Shown piece by piece: positions 1 to 9,900 of a stretch of 64,000 nucleotides of DNA (position 1 is its first letter; each line of letters starts with the position of its first letter). A program made the position numbers and the translations under genes. The stretch lies in NCBI RefSeq assembly GCF_001280845.1, contig NZ_LGHP01000001.1, positions 615,905 through 679,904 on the forward strand, written 5' to 3'. This DNA comes from Bacillus sp. FJAT-28004 (GTDB lineage: Bacteria > Bacillota > Bacilli > Paenibacillales > Paenibacillaceae). Under the pieces are notes generated by a model, which saw only the letters and a program-made list of their open reading frames with translations, had not been told where the DNA came from and made no database searches.

Positions 1-819
1 AAGGTTAATTCATATTGGTATAAAGTAGAGGATACTACGGGTAAAAAAGGTTACATATCTACCTCATCCAAATATATTGAGCTTCAAACCTCAGTTCCGG
101 CACAAGATGGCAATGCTACCGTTCAAACATCGGTTTCTTTCCGAAAGTCGCCCTCAACATCGGGTGAACGTATTCGATATTTGAAGAAAGGTGAGCAGGT
201 GACTATTCTTGCAAAGACAAACAGCTATTGGTATGAAGTGAAAGATAGCAAGGGTGTACGCGGTTTTGTAAGCACTCAAGCTTCATATCTTAATGTTACG
301 GGCACGATACCTGGCGGGAGCACAGGAAACACTGGCGGAAATACAGGTGATACTGTAACTAATCCAGGTGAAGCTAAGGATAAGCAAATAGAGAAAATAA
401 TAGCAGCAGGGATGAAGTATTTAGGTACCCCATATGAATATGGCTCTGACCGTAACACAACAACGACCTTTGATTGCTCTGATTTCGTAAGACAAGCTTT
501 TCTAGACGGCGTTTCACTTCGACTGCCAGCTGACTCACGTCAGCAAGGTCAATATGTGAAAAATAAGAGCTCTGAAACCACAAACCTAGCTAATCTTAAA
601 CGCGGTGATCTCGTATTCTTCATGTCTTATAAAGGGTCAAAGCCATCTGCTTATAATGGGATCGATAAGTCAAAAGCAGCGATTACTCATGACGGCATTT
701 ATTTGGGCGATGGAAAAGTATTGCACACCTATTCGAATGAAGGTGGGGGCGTAACGATCAGCAGCATAAAAGGAACACATTGGGAGTATCGCTTTCTGTT
801 CGGCGGAAGCGCACTATAG
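1..819 (+). CDS. SH3-domain NlpC/P60 cell-wall hydrolase (5' truncated)
   Basis: The reading frame is open from base 1, so the start and any signal peptide lie upstream; 272 residues are visible. Residues about 1-28 are the end of one bacterial SH3 domain, and about 40-95 form a second one (starting near VQTSVSFRKSPSTSGERI). A Gly/Thr/Asn-rich linker follows (about 100-120), then an NlpC/P60 domain with the catalytic Cys in FDCSDF (residue 159) and a His in THDGIYLG (residue 230). Enzymes of this family cleave gamma-D-Glu-meso-diaminopimelate peptide bonds in peptidoglycan outside the cell, with the SH3 repeats binding the wall. A methionine-type start at 181 would cut the second SH3 domain in half and is not credible. 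A strong hairpin terminator follows immediately. Confidence 0.93.
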   Translation, partial: KVNSYWYKVEDTTGKKGYISTSSKYIELQTSVPAQDGNATVQTSVSFRKSPSTSGERIRYLKKGEQVTILAKTNSYWYEVKDSKGVRGFVSTQASYLNVTGTIPGGSTGNTGGNTGDTVTNPGEAKDKQIEKIIAAGMKYLGTPYEYGSDRNTTTTFDCSDFVRQAFLDGVSLRLPADSRQQGQYVKNKSSETTNLANLKRGDLVFFMSYKGSKPSAYNGIDKSKAAITHDGIYLGDGKVLHTYSNEGGGVTISSIKGTHWEYRFLFGGSAL

Positions 820-823
820 CTCG

Positions 824-865
824 AAAAAAGACCAGATAGGAAAATTCCTATCTGGTCTTTTTTTA
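824..865. terminator. bidirectional intrinsic terminator
   Basis: A perfect inverted repeat (AAAAGACCAGATAGG, loop AAAATT, CCTATCTGGTCTTTT) flanked by A and T runs sits between the convergent NlpC/P60 and DedA genes, so it can serve both. Confidence 0.9.
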
Positions 866-881
866 TTCTGTAATCATTTGA

Positions 882-1526
882 TTAAGAATCTATTTGAATT
901 TTTGCATTATCATTATGTTTCAATTGTTCATGCTGGTCTGCTTCAGCTTGCTTGTTCTCAAGGGCTTTCTTCTTATTACGTTTTCTGCGAAGCAAAAGAT
1001 AAACAATGAGAATAGGCACGGCTCCTAAAAAAATATACAAGGAAACATCCTTTACCATGCTTTCAGCAGCACGGCCATAGAAGTAAAATAATGAACCAAC
1101 TATATAAAACTTTAAGCCCCGTCCAATTGCTGCATAACCGATTAGTCTCCATAATGGGAAGTTTAAGCAGCCAGACAATATTGTAAATACTTTGAATGGA
1201 ATCGGTGTGAAGGAGCCAATAAGAATGGCTGCTTCGCCATTTTTCTGAAATTTATCAGTAGCGGCGTCAATCCATTCTTTTTTTAGAAATTTATATAGTA
1301 CTGATTTGCCCATTACCTTCCCCAAATAATACCCGACAGGTGTACCTAGGAGACAGGCGATATAGCCCACAGTGGCCAGCCATAATGCTGTAGATGGATT
1401 GACTATGCTTAATGAAACTTGAAGAAAGAAAGCAGGAATGGGAAATATAACTGCGTCTAGAAACGAATGAATAAACAGTCCAAGTGGTCCGAATTCCTTT
1501 AAAAAATCGACTACGGCTTGAAACAT
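882..1526 (-). CDS. DedA/VTT-domain membrane protein (YqaA-like)
   Basis: A 214-residue integral membrane protein of the SNARE-associated/DedA (VTT) superfamily. It has about four to five hydrophobic segments, the conserved re-entrant signature around FTPIPFKVFTILSG, and the GRGLKFY segment after it. The C-terminal 30 residues are charged (KRNKKKALENKQAEADQ) and probably cytoplasmic. The family is linked to lipid scrambling and undecaprenyl-phosphate or phospholipid recycling; which lipid this member handles cannot be read from the sequence. ATG at 1526 is preceded by AAAGGGAG. The gene stands alone and is convergent with the upstream hydrolase. A second, more canonical DedA protein is at 38522. 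Confidence 0.88.
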   Translation of the reverse strand: MFQAVVDFLKEFGPLGLFIHSFLDAVIFPIPAFFLQVSLSIVNPSTALWLATVGYIACLLGTPVGYYLGKVMGKSVLYKFLKKEWIDAATDKFQKNGEAAILIGSFTPIPFKVFTILSGCLNFPLWRLIGYAAIGRGLKFYIVGSLFYFYGRAAESMVKDVSLYIFLGAVPILIVYLLLRRKRNKKKALENKQAEADQHEQLKHNDNAKIQIDS

Positions 1527-1935
1527 TACCAGGCTCCCTTTCCATCAACTAACCTGCACATAAAGCCTGCTTTTACGAAATATACCGTGTGTAAATTCCA
1601 CTATATGCTAACATATGCTGCAGCTTGTTGAAAAAGCGCTTTAGCGCTTGATATTTTAATTATAGCATAATTATTTCGCTTAAGAAGATGATACTTGTCA
1701 TGTGTTTAATATACCTATGTTCTTGTTTATTAGGACCGAGGGCATAAGAACGAATACGTGAATACCTGCTCAGAGGTTTCAACCCTTTTTGACATCATTT
1801 TTTGGAGCTCATCAAATCTTATGATTATTGATTTCTTGAGATGAATTTATCGTTGTTCATCAATAAAAAAAACCGCTCGTTCACGGGGGCCGTAAACAAG
1901 CGGAGGATGTTGTATAACAGATGGATTTGTAATAG
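1527..1935. other. gene-free interval between dedA and malic enzyme
   Basis: No credible ORF on either strand. It holds the upstream region of the DedA gene (minus strand), including a short hairpin AAGCGCT/AGCGCTT around 1632-1649 whose AAAGCGCTTT core resembles the centre of a CcpA cre site, and the terminator of the malic enzyme gene at 1864-1903. Confidence 0.6.
1864..1903 (-). terminator. terminator of the malic enzyme gene
   Basis: Read on the minus strand, CCGCTTGTTTACGG pairs with CCGTGAACGAGCGG (two G-U pairs) around a C-rich loop and is followed by T8. It lies 30 bases past the malic enzyme stop codon. Confidence 0.88.
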
Positions 1936-3351
1936 CTACTCCCGAATTTTACGACGAGAGACACCGCTTTGTTGAGCAGCCTGTATGACGCGGCGGCGTA
2001 CTTCCTCAACCACTCTGGTGTTGAAGACGCTTGGTACAATGTACATGGGGCTCAGCTCTTCATCACTGATAACGGAGGCAATAGCCTCCGCAGCCGCGAG
2101 TTTCATCTCTTCATTAATTGTTGCAGCGCGGCTGTCGAGAGCTCCACGGAAGATGCCTGGGAAACATAGTACATTGTTTATCTGATTAGGGTAGTCGGAT
2201 CTCCCTGTGGCGAAGACAGCGACGATATCCTCTGCCAGCTCGGGTCTTATTTCAGGCTCAGGATTTGCCATTGCAAAAACGATAGGATGTTGTGCCATGG
2301 TCGCAATATGCTCACGTGTTAAAATGCCGCCGGCGGAGACGCCTATAAATACATCAGCACCACTTAGAGCTTCAGCCAAGCCGCCTGAGGTGCGCTTTTC
2401 ATTCGTATGATTTGCATACCACTGCCATATAGGATTGTCGTAAACCTGGTCTGCTGTCAATATCCCATCCCGATCTACACCGATAATATGTTTTGCTCCG
2501 CCTGCGATCAGCATTTTCGTACAAGCAGTTCCTGCTGCCCCGATACCGCAAATAACGATTCGAGCCTCTTGCAAGCTCCGATTTGTAAGCTTAAGCGCAT
2601 TTAGCAATCCTGCGTACAATACGACGGCCGTACCATGCTGATCATCATGAAAGACAGGGATATCAAGCTCCTGTTTCAACCTTTGTTCAATTTCAAAACA
2701 GCGAGGAGAGGATATATCCTCTAGATTAATACCGCCAAAAGCTGGAGCAATGTTTTTGATCGTTGCAATAATGGCTTCTGTATCCTGGGTGTCGAGGCAA
2801 ATAGGAAACGCATCGACGTCGGCAAATTGCTTGAAAAGCATCGCTTTTCCTTCCATGACTGGCATAGCTGCATACGGACCGATATTGCCGAGACCGAGCA
2901 CCGCACTACCGTCGGAAACGACGGCAACCATATTTCTTTTTACGGTAAGCGTATAAGCTTTGGACGGTTCTTCAGATATAGCTTGGCATACCCTGGCAAC
3001 ATCCGGCGTATAGACACGGGACAAGTCATCGCGGTTTTGGATCGGCGTTTTCGGCTGAATTGAAATTTTTCCTCCAAGATGAAGCAGGAAGGTGCGGTCG
3101 GATATATGAACTAACCGAATGCCTTCTAAGGATTTCAGCGCTGTCGTAAGTCGTTCTGCTGCACCATGCTCCGATATTTTCACAGTTAAGTCGCGCAAGC
3201 TTTTGTTTTTGTCTGTATGTATGACGTCTATGGCGATAATATCACCTTTGGCTTGTTCGATTGCTGTAGCTGCTCGGCCAAATTGCGCAAGATTCGTATC
3301 AATTTCCAACCTCAAAATAATCGTTTTTCCGTCTGTCATCTTTGAACTCAT
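1936..3351 (-). CDS. NAD(P)-dependent malic enzyme with N-terminal ACT domain
   Basis: A 471-residue oxaloacetate-decarboxylating malate dehydrogenase (malate + NAD(P)+ to pyruvate + CO2), cytoplasmic, linking the TCA cycle to pyruvate. Residues about 10-85 are an ACT-like regulatory domain. The malic N-terminal domain follows with the signature YTPDVARVC, then GGINLEDIS and FHDDQHGTAVV (metal and substrate binding). The Rossmann domain has the motif GIGAAGTA. The length and ACT domain match the MleA/YtsJ-like group of Bacillus malic enzymes; cofactor preference cannot be decided by eye. ATG at 3351 has GGGAG upstream. It lies downstream of the glycosyltransferase gene on the same strand, but an 82-base gap and its own terminator suggest it may be transcribed separately. 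Confidence 0.93.
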   Translation of the reverse strand: MSSKMTDGKTIILRLEIDTNLAQFGRAATAIEQAKGDIIAIDVIHTDKNKSLRDLTVKISEHGAAERLTTALKSLEGIRLVHISDRTFLLHLGGKISIQPKTPIQNRDDLSRVYTPDVARVCQAISEEPSKAYTLTVKRNMVAVVSDGSAVLGLGNIGPYAAMPVMEGKAMLFKQFADVDAFPICLDTQDTEAIIATIKNIAPAFGGINLEDISSPRCFEIEQRLKQELDIPVFHDDQHGTAVVLYAGLLNALKLTNRSLQEARIVICGIGAAGTACTKMLIAGGAKHIIGVDRDGILTADQVYDNPIWQWYANHTNEKRTSGGLAEALSGADVFIGVSAGGILTREHIATMAQHPIVFAMANPEPEIRPELAEDIVAVFATGRSDYPNQINNVLCFPGIFRGALDSRAATINEEMKLAAAEAIASVISDEELSPMYIVPSVFNTRVVEEVRRRVIQAAQQSGVSRRKIRE

Positions 3352-3433
3352 TATAAACAGCTCCCTTCATCAGTTATACTATTTGGATAAGGGCATACAA
3401 TTTATGCTTCATTCTTATTTAAAAAGAAAACCG

Positions 3434-4549
3434 TCACTGCATCAGTCGCAGGACGGCGTTCGGACAACTCGTGGGGTCGTATTGTTGATTGCGCTTGGTA
3501 AGCAGACTGTCTCTAAACTGGCCTGAAGCGTAAGGCTCATGAATGAGGGAGAACCACCGATCGACGGTATCGTTCGAGTCGAGCATTTCTCCAAAGCCGT
3601 TGTTGATGAAGTATTCGCAGTTCTCTTCTTCTTGTCCTGGAATTGGCTCATAAAACAGCATCGGAATACCTTTACTCATTCCTTCTGTGCAGGTCATACC
3701 GCCTGGTTTCGTAATCAGAAGATCTGATACGTCCATTAGCTTGTTAACCTCACGAGTGAAGCCTAGTATACGAATGTTCGGATGCTGGAAAAGAGGATCG
3801 GCAAGCATTTTTTCCTTCATCTTCTCATTTGAACCGACGCAATAAATGAGCTGTGTACTTTCCCGCCATTTGGTCATATATTCAAGGGCATTGTCCTCGT
3901 ATAAAATTCCCCAACCGCCGCCCATAATGAGTACAGTCGGCATGTTTTTTAACTCAAACTGCTCTCTAATCTCTTCTTTATCGTATGTATGCCAGAAGTT
4001 GGGGTGAACAGGGATCCCAGTTACTTCAATTCGGTCTGTTGTAACTCCTTTTTCCATGAGCCGCTCTTTCACAAGCTCGCTGGAAACGAGGTATTTATTG
4101 ACTTCCTGGTTTACCCATGACCCATGTGCATCATAGTCTGTAATAAGCGTATATAACCTCATGTCTAGTCCTAAACGTTTGAGCCGAGCAACGACAGCAT
4201 TCGGTACAGGATGGGTGCATACGATTAGTTCAGGCTTCAACTGGGATATGACCTGTGACGTTTGAGTATAAAACACACGATGAAGCGCAAGCTGTGTAAA
4301 GCGGTTAAGCGACTTCTTATAGTTGCTGCGGTACATAAGACCGACCATCTTTGGTTGTTTGCTTACCGTTTTGCGATATGCAGATATAATCCACGGACCA
4401 AGCACCGGATTAAGGAAATTTCCTAACTCGATGACGCGGGTCTGAATCCCCGGACTTAATTGCTTAAGTCCGACAGCGAGCGCATAGGCAGCTTGGGTGT
4501 GACCTGAGCCAAAGCCTTCAGAGAGCAGAAGCACTCTTTTCTTACGCAT
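3434..4549 (-). CDS. UgtP-like processive glycolipid glycosyltransferase (GT28/MGDG synthase family)
   Basis: A 371-residue protein with the two-domain GT-B fold of the MurG/MGDG-synthase family. The N-terminal half starts RVLLLSEGFGSGHTQAA, the glycine-rich SGHTQAA loop typical of diacylglycerol glycosyltransferases, and contains ICTHPVPNAV. The C-terminal nucleotide-sugar domain has VLIMGGGWG and ITKPGGMTCTEGMSKGIPM. Relatives transfer glucose from UDP-glucose to diacylglycerol, making glycolipids that can anchor lipoteichoic acid; the protein is peripheral on the inner face of the membrane. Activity on another lipid or on a polysaccharide precursor remains possible. ATG at 4549 with AGGTGG upstream. 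Confidence 0.88.
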   Translation of the reverse strand: MRKKRVLLLSEGFGSGHTQAAYALAVGLKQLSPGIQTRVIELGNFLNPVLGPWIISAYRKTVSKQPKMVGLMYRSNYKKSLNRFTQLALHRVFYTQTSQVISQLKPELIVCTHPVPNAVVARLKRLGLDMRLYTLITDYDAHGSWVNQEVNKYLVSSELVKERLMEKGVTTDRIEVTGIPVHPNFWHTYDKEEIREQFELKNMPTVLIMGGGWGILYEDNALEYMTKWRESTQLIYCVGSNEKMKEKMLADPLFQHPNIRILGFTREVNKLMDVSDLLITKPGGMTCTEGMSKGIPMLFYEPIPGQEEENCEYFINNGFGEMLDSNDTVDRWFSLIHEPYASGQFRDSLLTKRNQQYDPTSCPNAVLRLMQ

Positions 4550-4750
4550 TCATTCCACCTACTTTTCTAATTCCATATTACGATGCAAGTGCGACTAACA
4601 CAAGTTTTATCCGCTAGGGTTGCGAATAATGTGGTGGATAAATTATCCTAGAATGAAGATGTACACATTATTATTATATGTAGCCAAGGAGTCAACTATA
4701 TTTACATATATTTTACAAGTAAATAAATAATAAAGTGAGGATGATTCGAA

Positions 4751-5146
4751 ATGGAACGAAATAACCAGATTGACGATAGTTTGAAAATAGGGGATAACGT
4801 TAGGGTTGAGATCCGCTCTGGACATTATCTAGGTGAGCTTATTGAAATTAACGGACCCCGCGTCCTCGTAAAGGTATTAGCTGTATTAAAGCATCCGGAG
4901 CAAGGAGATCTCCATAATCCTTATAATCCCGATGTACCTATGTTTCACGAACGGCGTGCGCTGAGCTATACAGAAAAAACGAATGTTTTGCTGCGTGATG
5001 TGAAGCGGCATACAGGCATCATTCCTGATTATAACGACTCTTTAAGAGCTGCCGCAGAAGCGGAAATCGCCTCACTGGATCGACTGCAGCGCTGGGCTGC
5101 AAAGGGACTGGAGCAAATGCAGCAGCTCTTGAAGGAATATAAGTAG
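4751..5146 (+). CDS. kapB: KapB-like sporulation phosphorelay protein
   Basis: A 131-residue protein recognised from the conserved block VKVLAVLKHPEQGDLHNP, followed by FHERRALSYTEKTN and IPDYNDSL, which matches my memory of the KapB (kinase-associated protein B) family. The N-terminal half looks like an SH3-type beta barrel (VRVEIRSGHYLGELIEING); the C-terminal 45 residues are helical and charged. In Bacillus subtilis KapB is needed for KinB to feed the Spo0A phosphorelay. No signal peptide or lipobox is visible despite the historical name 'lipoprotein B'. ATG at 4751, ribosome site GTGAGG. No kinB-like gene is nearby. Confidence 0.85.
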   Translation: MERNNQIDDSLKIGDNVRVEIRSGHYLGELIEINGPRVLVKVLAVLKHPEQGDLHNPYNPDVPMFHERRALSYTEKTNVLLRDVKRHTGIIPDYNDSLRAAAEAEIASLDRLQRWAAKGLEQMQQLLKEYK

Positions 5147-5153
5147 TTTTATG

Positions 5154-6497
5154 TTATTTATTAATGAAGACGGTTTTTAAAGTATCGCGATAAATAACTT
5201 GAAATTGCAATCCCTCAGATAAAGCGGCCAGCGGGACATATAATGTGCTTACTTTGCCAACGGTATGAATGAAGGCAGGCGGTGTATTTAGTGTCTTAGA
5301 TACTCCGTTATCGCGGATAGAGGCTGCTCCTACCGTTATATCTACCGATCGATCGGCAACTTTTATAGTTGCTGTCTGTGCTGCGGCGTTCCACTTGGTG
5401 GTAGCGCCTAGTGCGCCGGCAATGCTTCGCAGCGGAACGAAAGTACGATTTTGAACAATAATTGGTTTAATTGCGCTGATCATTTCTTTTCCACTGACGA
5501 CAATTGCAAGAGCAGCTCCGTTTTCTTTTGGCTTCACGACACGATAATCTCCCCATATGGCTTTCGTAAAGGATTTCCCCATTGCAGCATAACCTGCCCT
5601 ACTAGGATGTATATCCCCTTGTGCAATCGAGGTATAGCTTAGCTCGTTATCAATAAAAGAAGATGCGACATTTGCAACTTTCACATGGTAGCCATCTTTC
5701 GTAACTCGTTCGATTACCTGATTTAAGCGTTCCCGCAGCTGTTTGATGCTATCCTGCAGAAACAATCGGTCAGCCTCGGGGTAAAGGGGGAAGATGAACG
5801 CTCCAACCTTTAATGGGGGAGGTATAGGCAGATACTGATCTGCGATAACGATTTGGGCATTTGGCTGCAGTGTAAGCAGCAATCTTAGAGCAGGCTCAAG
5901 CTCCGACTCGTAAGTGTCTAAGGCCTTATCCAGCACAGTTGTCGTTTCGGCATGATCCGCCTTAGCATTCAGCTTGTCGAGTACGGCATACATGTCGTTG
6001 CCGCCTATTGTCATTACGATTAAATCGGCTTCACTTAATGCAGAGCGGAGCTGCACGGTCTCAGCAAAAATACGTTCTGCTCGCGGATCGGGAAGGCCGC
6101 TCTGGATATCCGCACTCTTCACGCTGACACCATTAACGATAGCCTCAACCCATTTTTTTAACCCTGTCGTTCGAAGCCCTAGCACCCCGTAATTTGTATA
6201 CTCCGCACGAAGTCCATGGAAAAGAGCTTGTTCGTACACATGTTCTACGAAGCCATAAGGAATCGATTGCTCGGTAAAGCCATACTCGTAGCCGGCAGTT
6301 AAGGAATCGCCAACCGCGACGATTCGGTAAGTATGATCCTCCACCTTTTTGTCCAGTTCCGAGGCAGCATAGGTGATAGAAGTGTTATTAACGAGTGAAT
6401 TTACGCAAAGAGGAGAGAAAAAGGCGGTGATCAGCAGTAAGGTGAGCATAACTGACGATACTGCACGAAATGCCGCTTTCCTAAACTTGCTATACAA
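5154..6497 (-). CDS. secreted SGNH/GDSL hydrolase with copper-amine-oxidase-like stalk domain
   Basis: A 447-residue exported protein. A hydrophobic N-terminus after MYSKFRKAAFRAVSS looks like a signal peptide or anchor. The SGNH hydrolase domain (about 55-320) shows block I VGDSLTAG with the nucleophilic Ser, block III IGGNDMY, and block V GDIHPSRAGY carrying the Asp/His pair. The C-terminal domain (about 330-445; IVQNRTFVPLRSIAGALG) is the 'Cu amine oxidase N-terminal-like' domain often attached to Paenibacillus secreted proteins. It probably acts as an esterase or deacetylase at the wall; the substrate is unknown. The start is TTG at 6497 behind GGAGAG. It is convergent with kapB (7 bp apart). 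Confidence 0.9.
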   Translation of the reverse strand: MYSKFRKAAFRAVSSVMLTLLLITAFFSPLCVNSLVNNTSITYAASELDKKVEDHTYRIVAVGDSLTAGYEYGFTEQSIPYGFVEHVYEQALFHGLRAEYTNYGVLGLRTTGLKKWVEAIVNGVSVKSADIQSGLPDPRAERIFAETVQLRSALSEADLIVMTIGGNDMYAVLDKLNAKADHAETTTVLDKALDTYESELEPALRLLLTLQPNAQIVIADQYLPIPPPLKVGAFIFPLYPEADRLFLQDSIKQLRERLNQVIERVTKDGYHVKVANVASSFIDNELSYTSIAQGDIHPSRAGYAAMGKSFTKAIWGDYRVVKPKENGAALAIVVSGKEMISAIKPIIVQNRTFVPLRSIAGALGATTKWNAAAQTATIKVADRSVDITVGAASIRDNGVSKTLNTPPAFIHTVGKVSTLYVPLAALSEGLQFQVIYRDTLKTVFINK

Positions 6498-6623
6498 TAT
6501 TTACACTCTCCTCTGTTAAAATAAAAGGAAATAAAAGCTGCAAGCTATGCTATGATGATACTCCGCAGAGAATCGAAGCTCGCGCCTTCCTAAACGGTTT
6601 TCGATAATCGAATTTGTTGTAAA

Positions 6624-6637
6624 ATAGTGCAAACTAT
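6624..6637 (+). promoter_or_regulatory. dyad upstream of the gltB promoter
   Basis: ATAGT-GCAA-ACTAT is a perfect 5-bp-arm dyad 15 bp upstream of the -35 box. Size and position fit a LysR-type (GltC-like) activator site, but no regulator is encoded nearby and the arm sequence differs from the Bacillus GltC box, so this is an inference. Confidence 0.35.
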
Positions 6638-6652
6638 TATGAAAATATTAAA

Positions 6653-6681
6653 TTGATTCCGCTTTGCCCTAATGATAAAAT
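6653..6681 (+). promoter_or_regulatory. sigma-A promoter of gltB
   Basis: TTGATT and TAAAAT are separated by exactly 17 bp. Transcription would start near 6688 and give a leader of roughly 228 nt. Confidence 0.65.
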
Positions 6682-6727
6682 AACAAGATAATCGCTATGA
6701 CGCGGTAAAGGCCGGGTGTGGTCAATT

Positions 6728-6760
6728 AAACGTTAACGCTCTTAAAAGACGTTGCCGTTT
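6728..6760 (+). other. hairpin in the gltB leader
   Basis: AAACG-TT-AACG pairs with CGTT-GC-CGTTT around an 11-nt loop, giving a nine-pair stem with one 2x2 internal loop. No T tract follows, so it is not a terminator by itself. Confidence 0.5.
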
Positions 6761-6915
6761 AGCTTAGGAATGTCAAGGAGCAGGCCGGTGTGCCTCGCTG
6801 ACTACCATTCTATGATAAAACAAGCCAAAAATGAAGCGTAATGCGTATTCATCAATGCTTAATTTCAACACGTTCACGCTTACCCAAAAATCTTCTCATA
6901 GAAAGGTTGCGCACA

Positions 6916-9900
6916 ATGAAAGAACATATTTTGGGATTGCCGCCGAAGCAGGGGCTCTATGATCCGCAGTTTGAGAAAGATGCATGCGGCATGGGCTTTG
7001 TGGCCAACATCAAGGGAATTAAATCACACAAGGTCATACGCCAAGCGCTGATGCTGCTCGAGAATATGGAGCATCGCGGTGGTCAAGGCAGCGAACCGAA
7101 CACGGGTGATGGAGCAGGTATTTTGCTTCAAATTCCGCATACATTTTTTGCGGCAGAATTAAAGAAGCAAGAAATTGAACTTCCCGCCGAAGGACACTAT
7201 GCCGTAGGTATGATTTTTATGCCGCAGGATGAAGAAGCTCGCAACGCAATTGAGCGTGAAGTGGAAACGATCGTTCAAGAGGAGAACCAATCGGTTATCG
7301 GTTGGCGCACGGTTCCAACGGATGATAAGAAGCTAGGTGAATCCGCATTAGCTGTTAAGCCTTTTGTTCGTCAGCTGTTTATCGGCATGAACGATAGCCT
7401 GAAGGACAATATGGCATTTGAACGCAAATTATACGTGATTCGTAAGCGCGCTGAGCTTGCGATTCGTTATGCCGGCAAAGAAGGCGGCAATATGTTTTAC
7501 TTCTCGAGCTTATCCTCCAGAAAAATCGTATATAAAGGAATGCTTACGACAGAGCAGGTGCGTTCGTTCTATACGGAGCTTAACGATGAGTCGGTTGTAT
7601 CGGCGATGGCTCTCGTACATTCCCGTTTCAGTACGAATACATTCCCAAGCTGGGAACGCGCTCATCCCTTCCACTATATGATTCATAACGGAGAAATCAA
7701 TACACTTCGCGGTAATGTGAACTGGATGCATGCCCGCCAAACATTATTTGCCTCTGAATTGTTCGGTGATGATATCGAAAAAATCAAGCCTGTTATTAAC
7801 CCAGACGGCTCGGATACAGCAATGTTTGATAACACGCTGGAGTTCCTATTCTTGTCTGGTCGTTCTATGGCTCATGCTGCAATGATGATGGTACCAGAGC
7901 CTTGGTCCAACCATGAGAGTATGAGTGACGAACGTAAAGCGTTTTATGAATACCACAGCACATTGATGGAGCCATGGGATGGCCCAGCTGCGCTTGGTTT
8001 TACTGACGGTGTGAAAATTGGAGCAGTTCTCGACCGTAATGGTCTTCGTCCAGCTCGTTATTACGTAACGAAGGACGATCATATCATTCTTGGTTCTGAG
8101 GCTGGAACGGTTGAAATTCCGCCGGAGGATATTTTGTACAAAGACCGCTTGCGTCCAGGACGCATGCTGCTTGTGGATACAGAGCAAGGCCGTATTATTT
8201 CCGATGAGGAAGTGAAAGCGGAAATCGAAACAGAGCATCCTTATCGCGAATGGCTAAACGAGCATCTCGTTGATTTGGAAGATCTGCCTGAAGCTCCTGA
8301 ACTGCCAGAACCGAACCATGAGACTGTTCAAATGAGACAGCAAGCATTCGGTTACACATTTGAGGATATTCGCAAAGTGCTTGAGCCGATGGCTGGCAGC
8401 GGCATGGAGCCTATCGCTTCGATGGGTTATGATGCACCGCTTGCTGTATTGTCAGAGCGTCCGCAGCGTTTGTACAACTACTTCAAGCAGTTGTTTGCGC
8501 AAGTTACGAATCCACCTATCGATGCGATTCGCGAGGAGATTATTACTGCGACAGGTACAACGATTGGTCCAGAGCGCAATCTGCTTAATCCTGAGCCAGA
8601 GAGCTGCCGTCACATCAAATTGGATACGCCGATTTTGTCTAACGAGCAATTTGCTAAGCTGCGCCATGTGCGCCGTCCTGGCTTCCGATCCATTACACTT
8701 CCGATCTTCTTCCCAGCAAGTGAAGGGGAGACGGGCTTGCGTGCTGCGCTTACACAAATGTGTGAAGCGGCAGATCGTGTTATCGCTAAAGGGCATAATT
8801 TACTTATTTTGTCCGATCGCGGCGTAGATAAGGAAAATGCTGCAATTCCAGCACTGCTGGCAGTAGCGGCTTTGCATCATCATCTCATTCGTCAAGGTAC
8901 ACGTACGAAGGTTTCTATTTTATTAGAGTCTGGCGAACCGCGTGAAGTGCATCACTATGCTTTGCTGCTTGGTTACGGCGTAAATGCTGTTAACCCGTAT
9001 CTTGCATTTGAAACACTTGACGACATGATTAATCAAGGTCTGCTTCGCGGTATTTCGCATGACAAAGCAGTGAAAAACTATATTAAAGCCGCTACTAAAG
9101 GCGTTGTAAAAATATTGTCCAAAATGGGTATTTCGACGATTCAATCTTACCGCGGCGCTCAAATTTTCGAAGCGCTCGGCTTGAAAGAAGATGTTATCAA
9201 CGAATACTTCACATGGACACCGTCCCGTATTGGCGGCATCGGTCTTGATGTTATCGCTGAAGAGACGTTGAAGCATCACAACCGCGCTTTCGCTGAGCAA
9301 GAAGGCGGAGAGAAGGAGCTTGACTCCGGCGGCGATTACCAGTGGCGTAAAGATGGAGAAGACCATTTGTTCACACCGCAGACGATTCATACGCTGCAAA
9401 TGGCTTCCCGTACAAATGATTACAAGCTTTACAAAAAGTTCTCTGCGCTAGTACAGGGTGAGGACAAGAAATATCTGACGCTTCGTTCTTTGCTGAGGTT
9501 TAAGGAAGGACGTCAAGCCGTTCCGCTTGAGGAAGTTGAGTCGCTTGAATCCATCGTGAAACGATTCAAAACAGGTGCGATGTCATTTGGTTCGATCAGC
9601 AAAGAAGCTCATGAAAGTCTGGCAATTGCGATGAACCGTTTAGGCGGCAAATCGAATACAGGCGAAGGTGGAGAGGATCCAGCACGCTTCATTCCAGATG
9701 CGAACGGTGACTCAAGACGCAGCGCAATTAAACAAGTAGCATCGGGACGTTTTGGCGTAACGAGCAACTACTTGGTTAATGCGGATGAGATTCAAATCAA
9801 AATGGCTCAAGGCGCTAAGCCTGGTGAAGGCGGTCAATTGCCTGGCCTTAAAGTATATCCTTGGGTAGCAGAGGTTCGTGGTTCGACGCCGGGTGTAGGA

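Larger units (their letters stand above)
6498..6915. other. gltB promoter and 5' leader region
   Basis: A 418-base interval with no gene. It contains a dyad at 6624-6637, a sigma-A promoter at 6653-6681 and a leader of about 230 nt with an imperfect hairpin at 6728-6760. No known riboswitch or T-box signature was recognised. Confidence 0.65.

Noticed and set aside
1632-1649. AAGCGCTTTAGCGCTT considered as a cre site for dedA
   Set aside because: Only the core matches and it sits about 110 bases from the gene; better described as a short dyad of unknown role.
3119-3526. 135-codon plus-strand frame overlapping malic enzyme and glycosyltransferase genes
   Set aside because: Fully antisense to two well-supported genes, no ribosome site, no family features.
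6841-6915. N-terminal extension of gltB from ATG 6841
   Set aside because: The extra 25 residues precede the normal short propeptide and have no ribosome site; ATG 6916 has GAAAGG and gives the expected Cys24 processing site.
8923-9399. 158-codon antisense frame inside gltB
   Set aside because: Shadow of the gltB coding frame; no start signal and no protein-like pattern.
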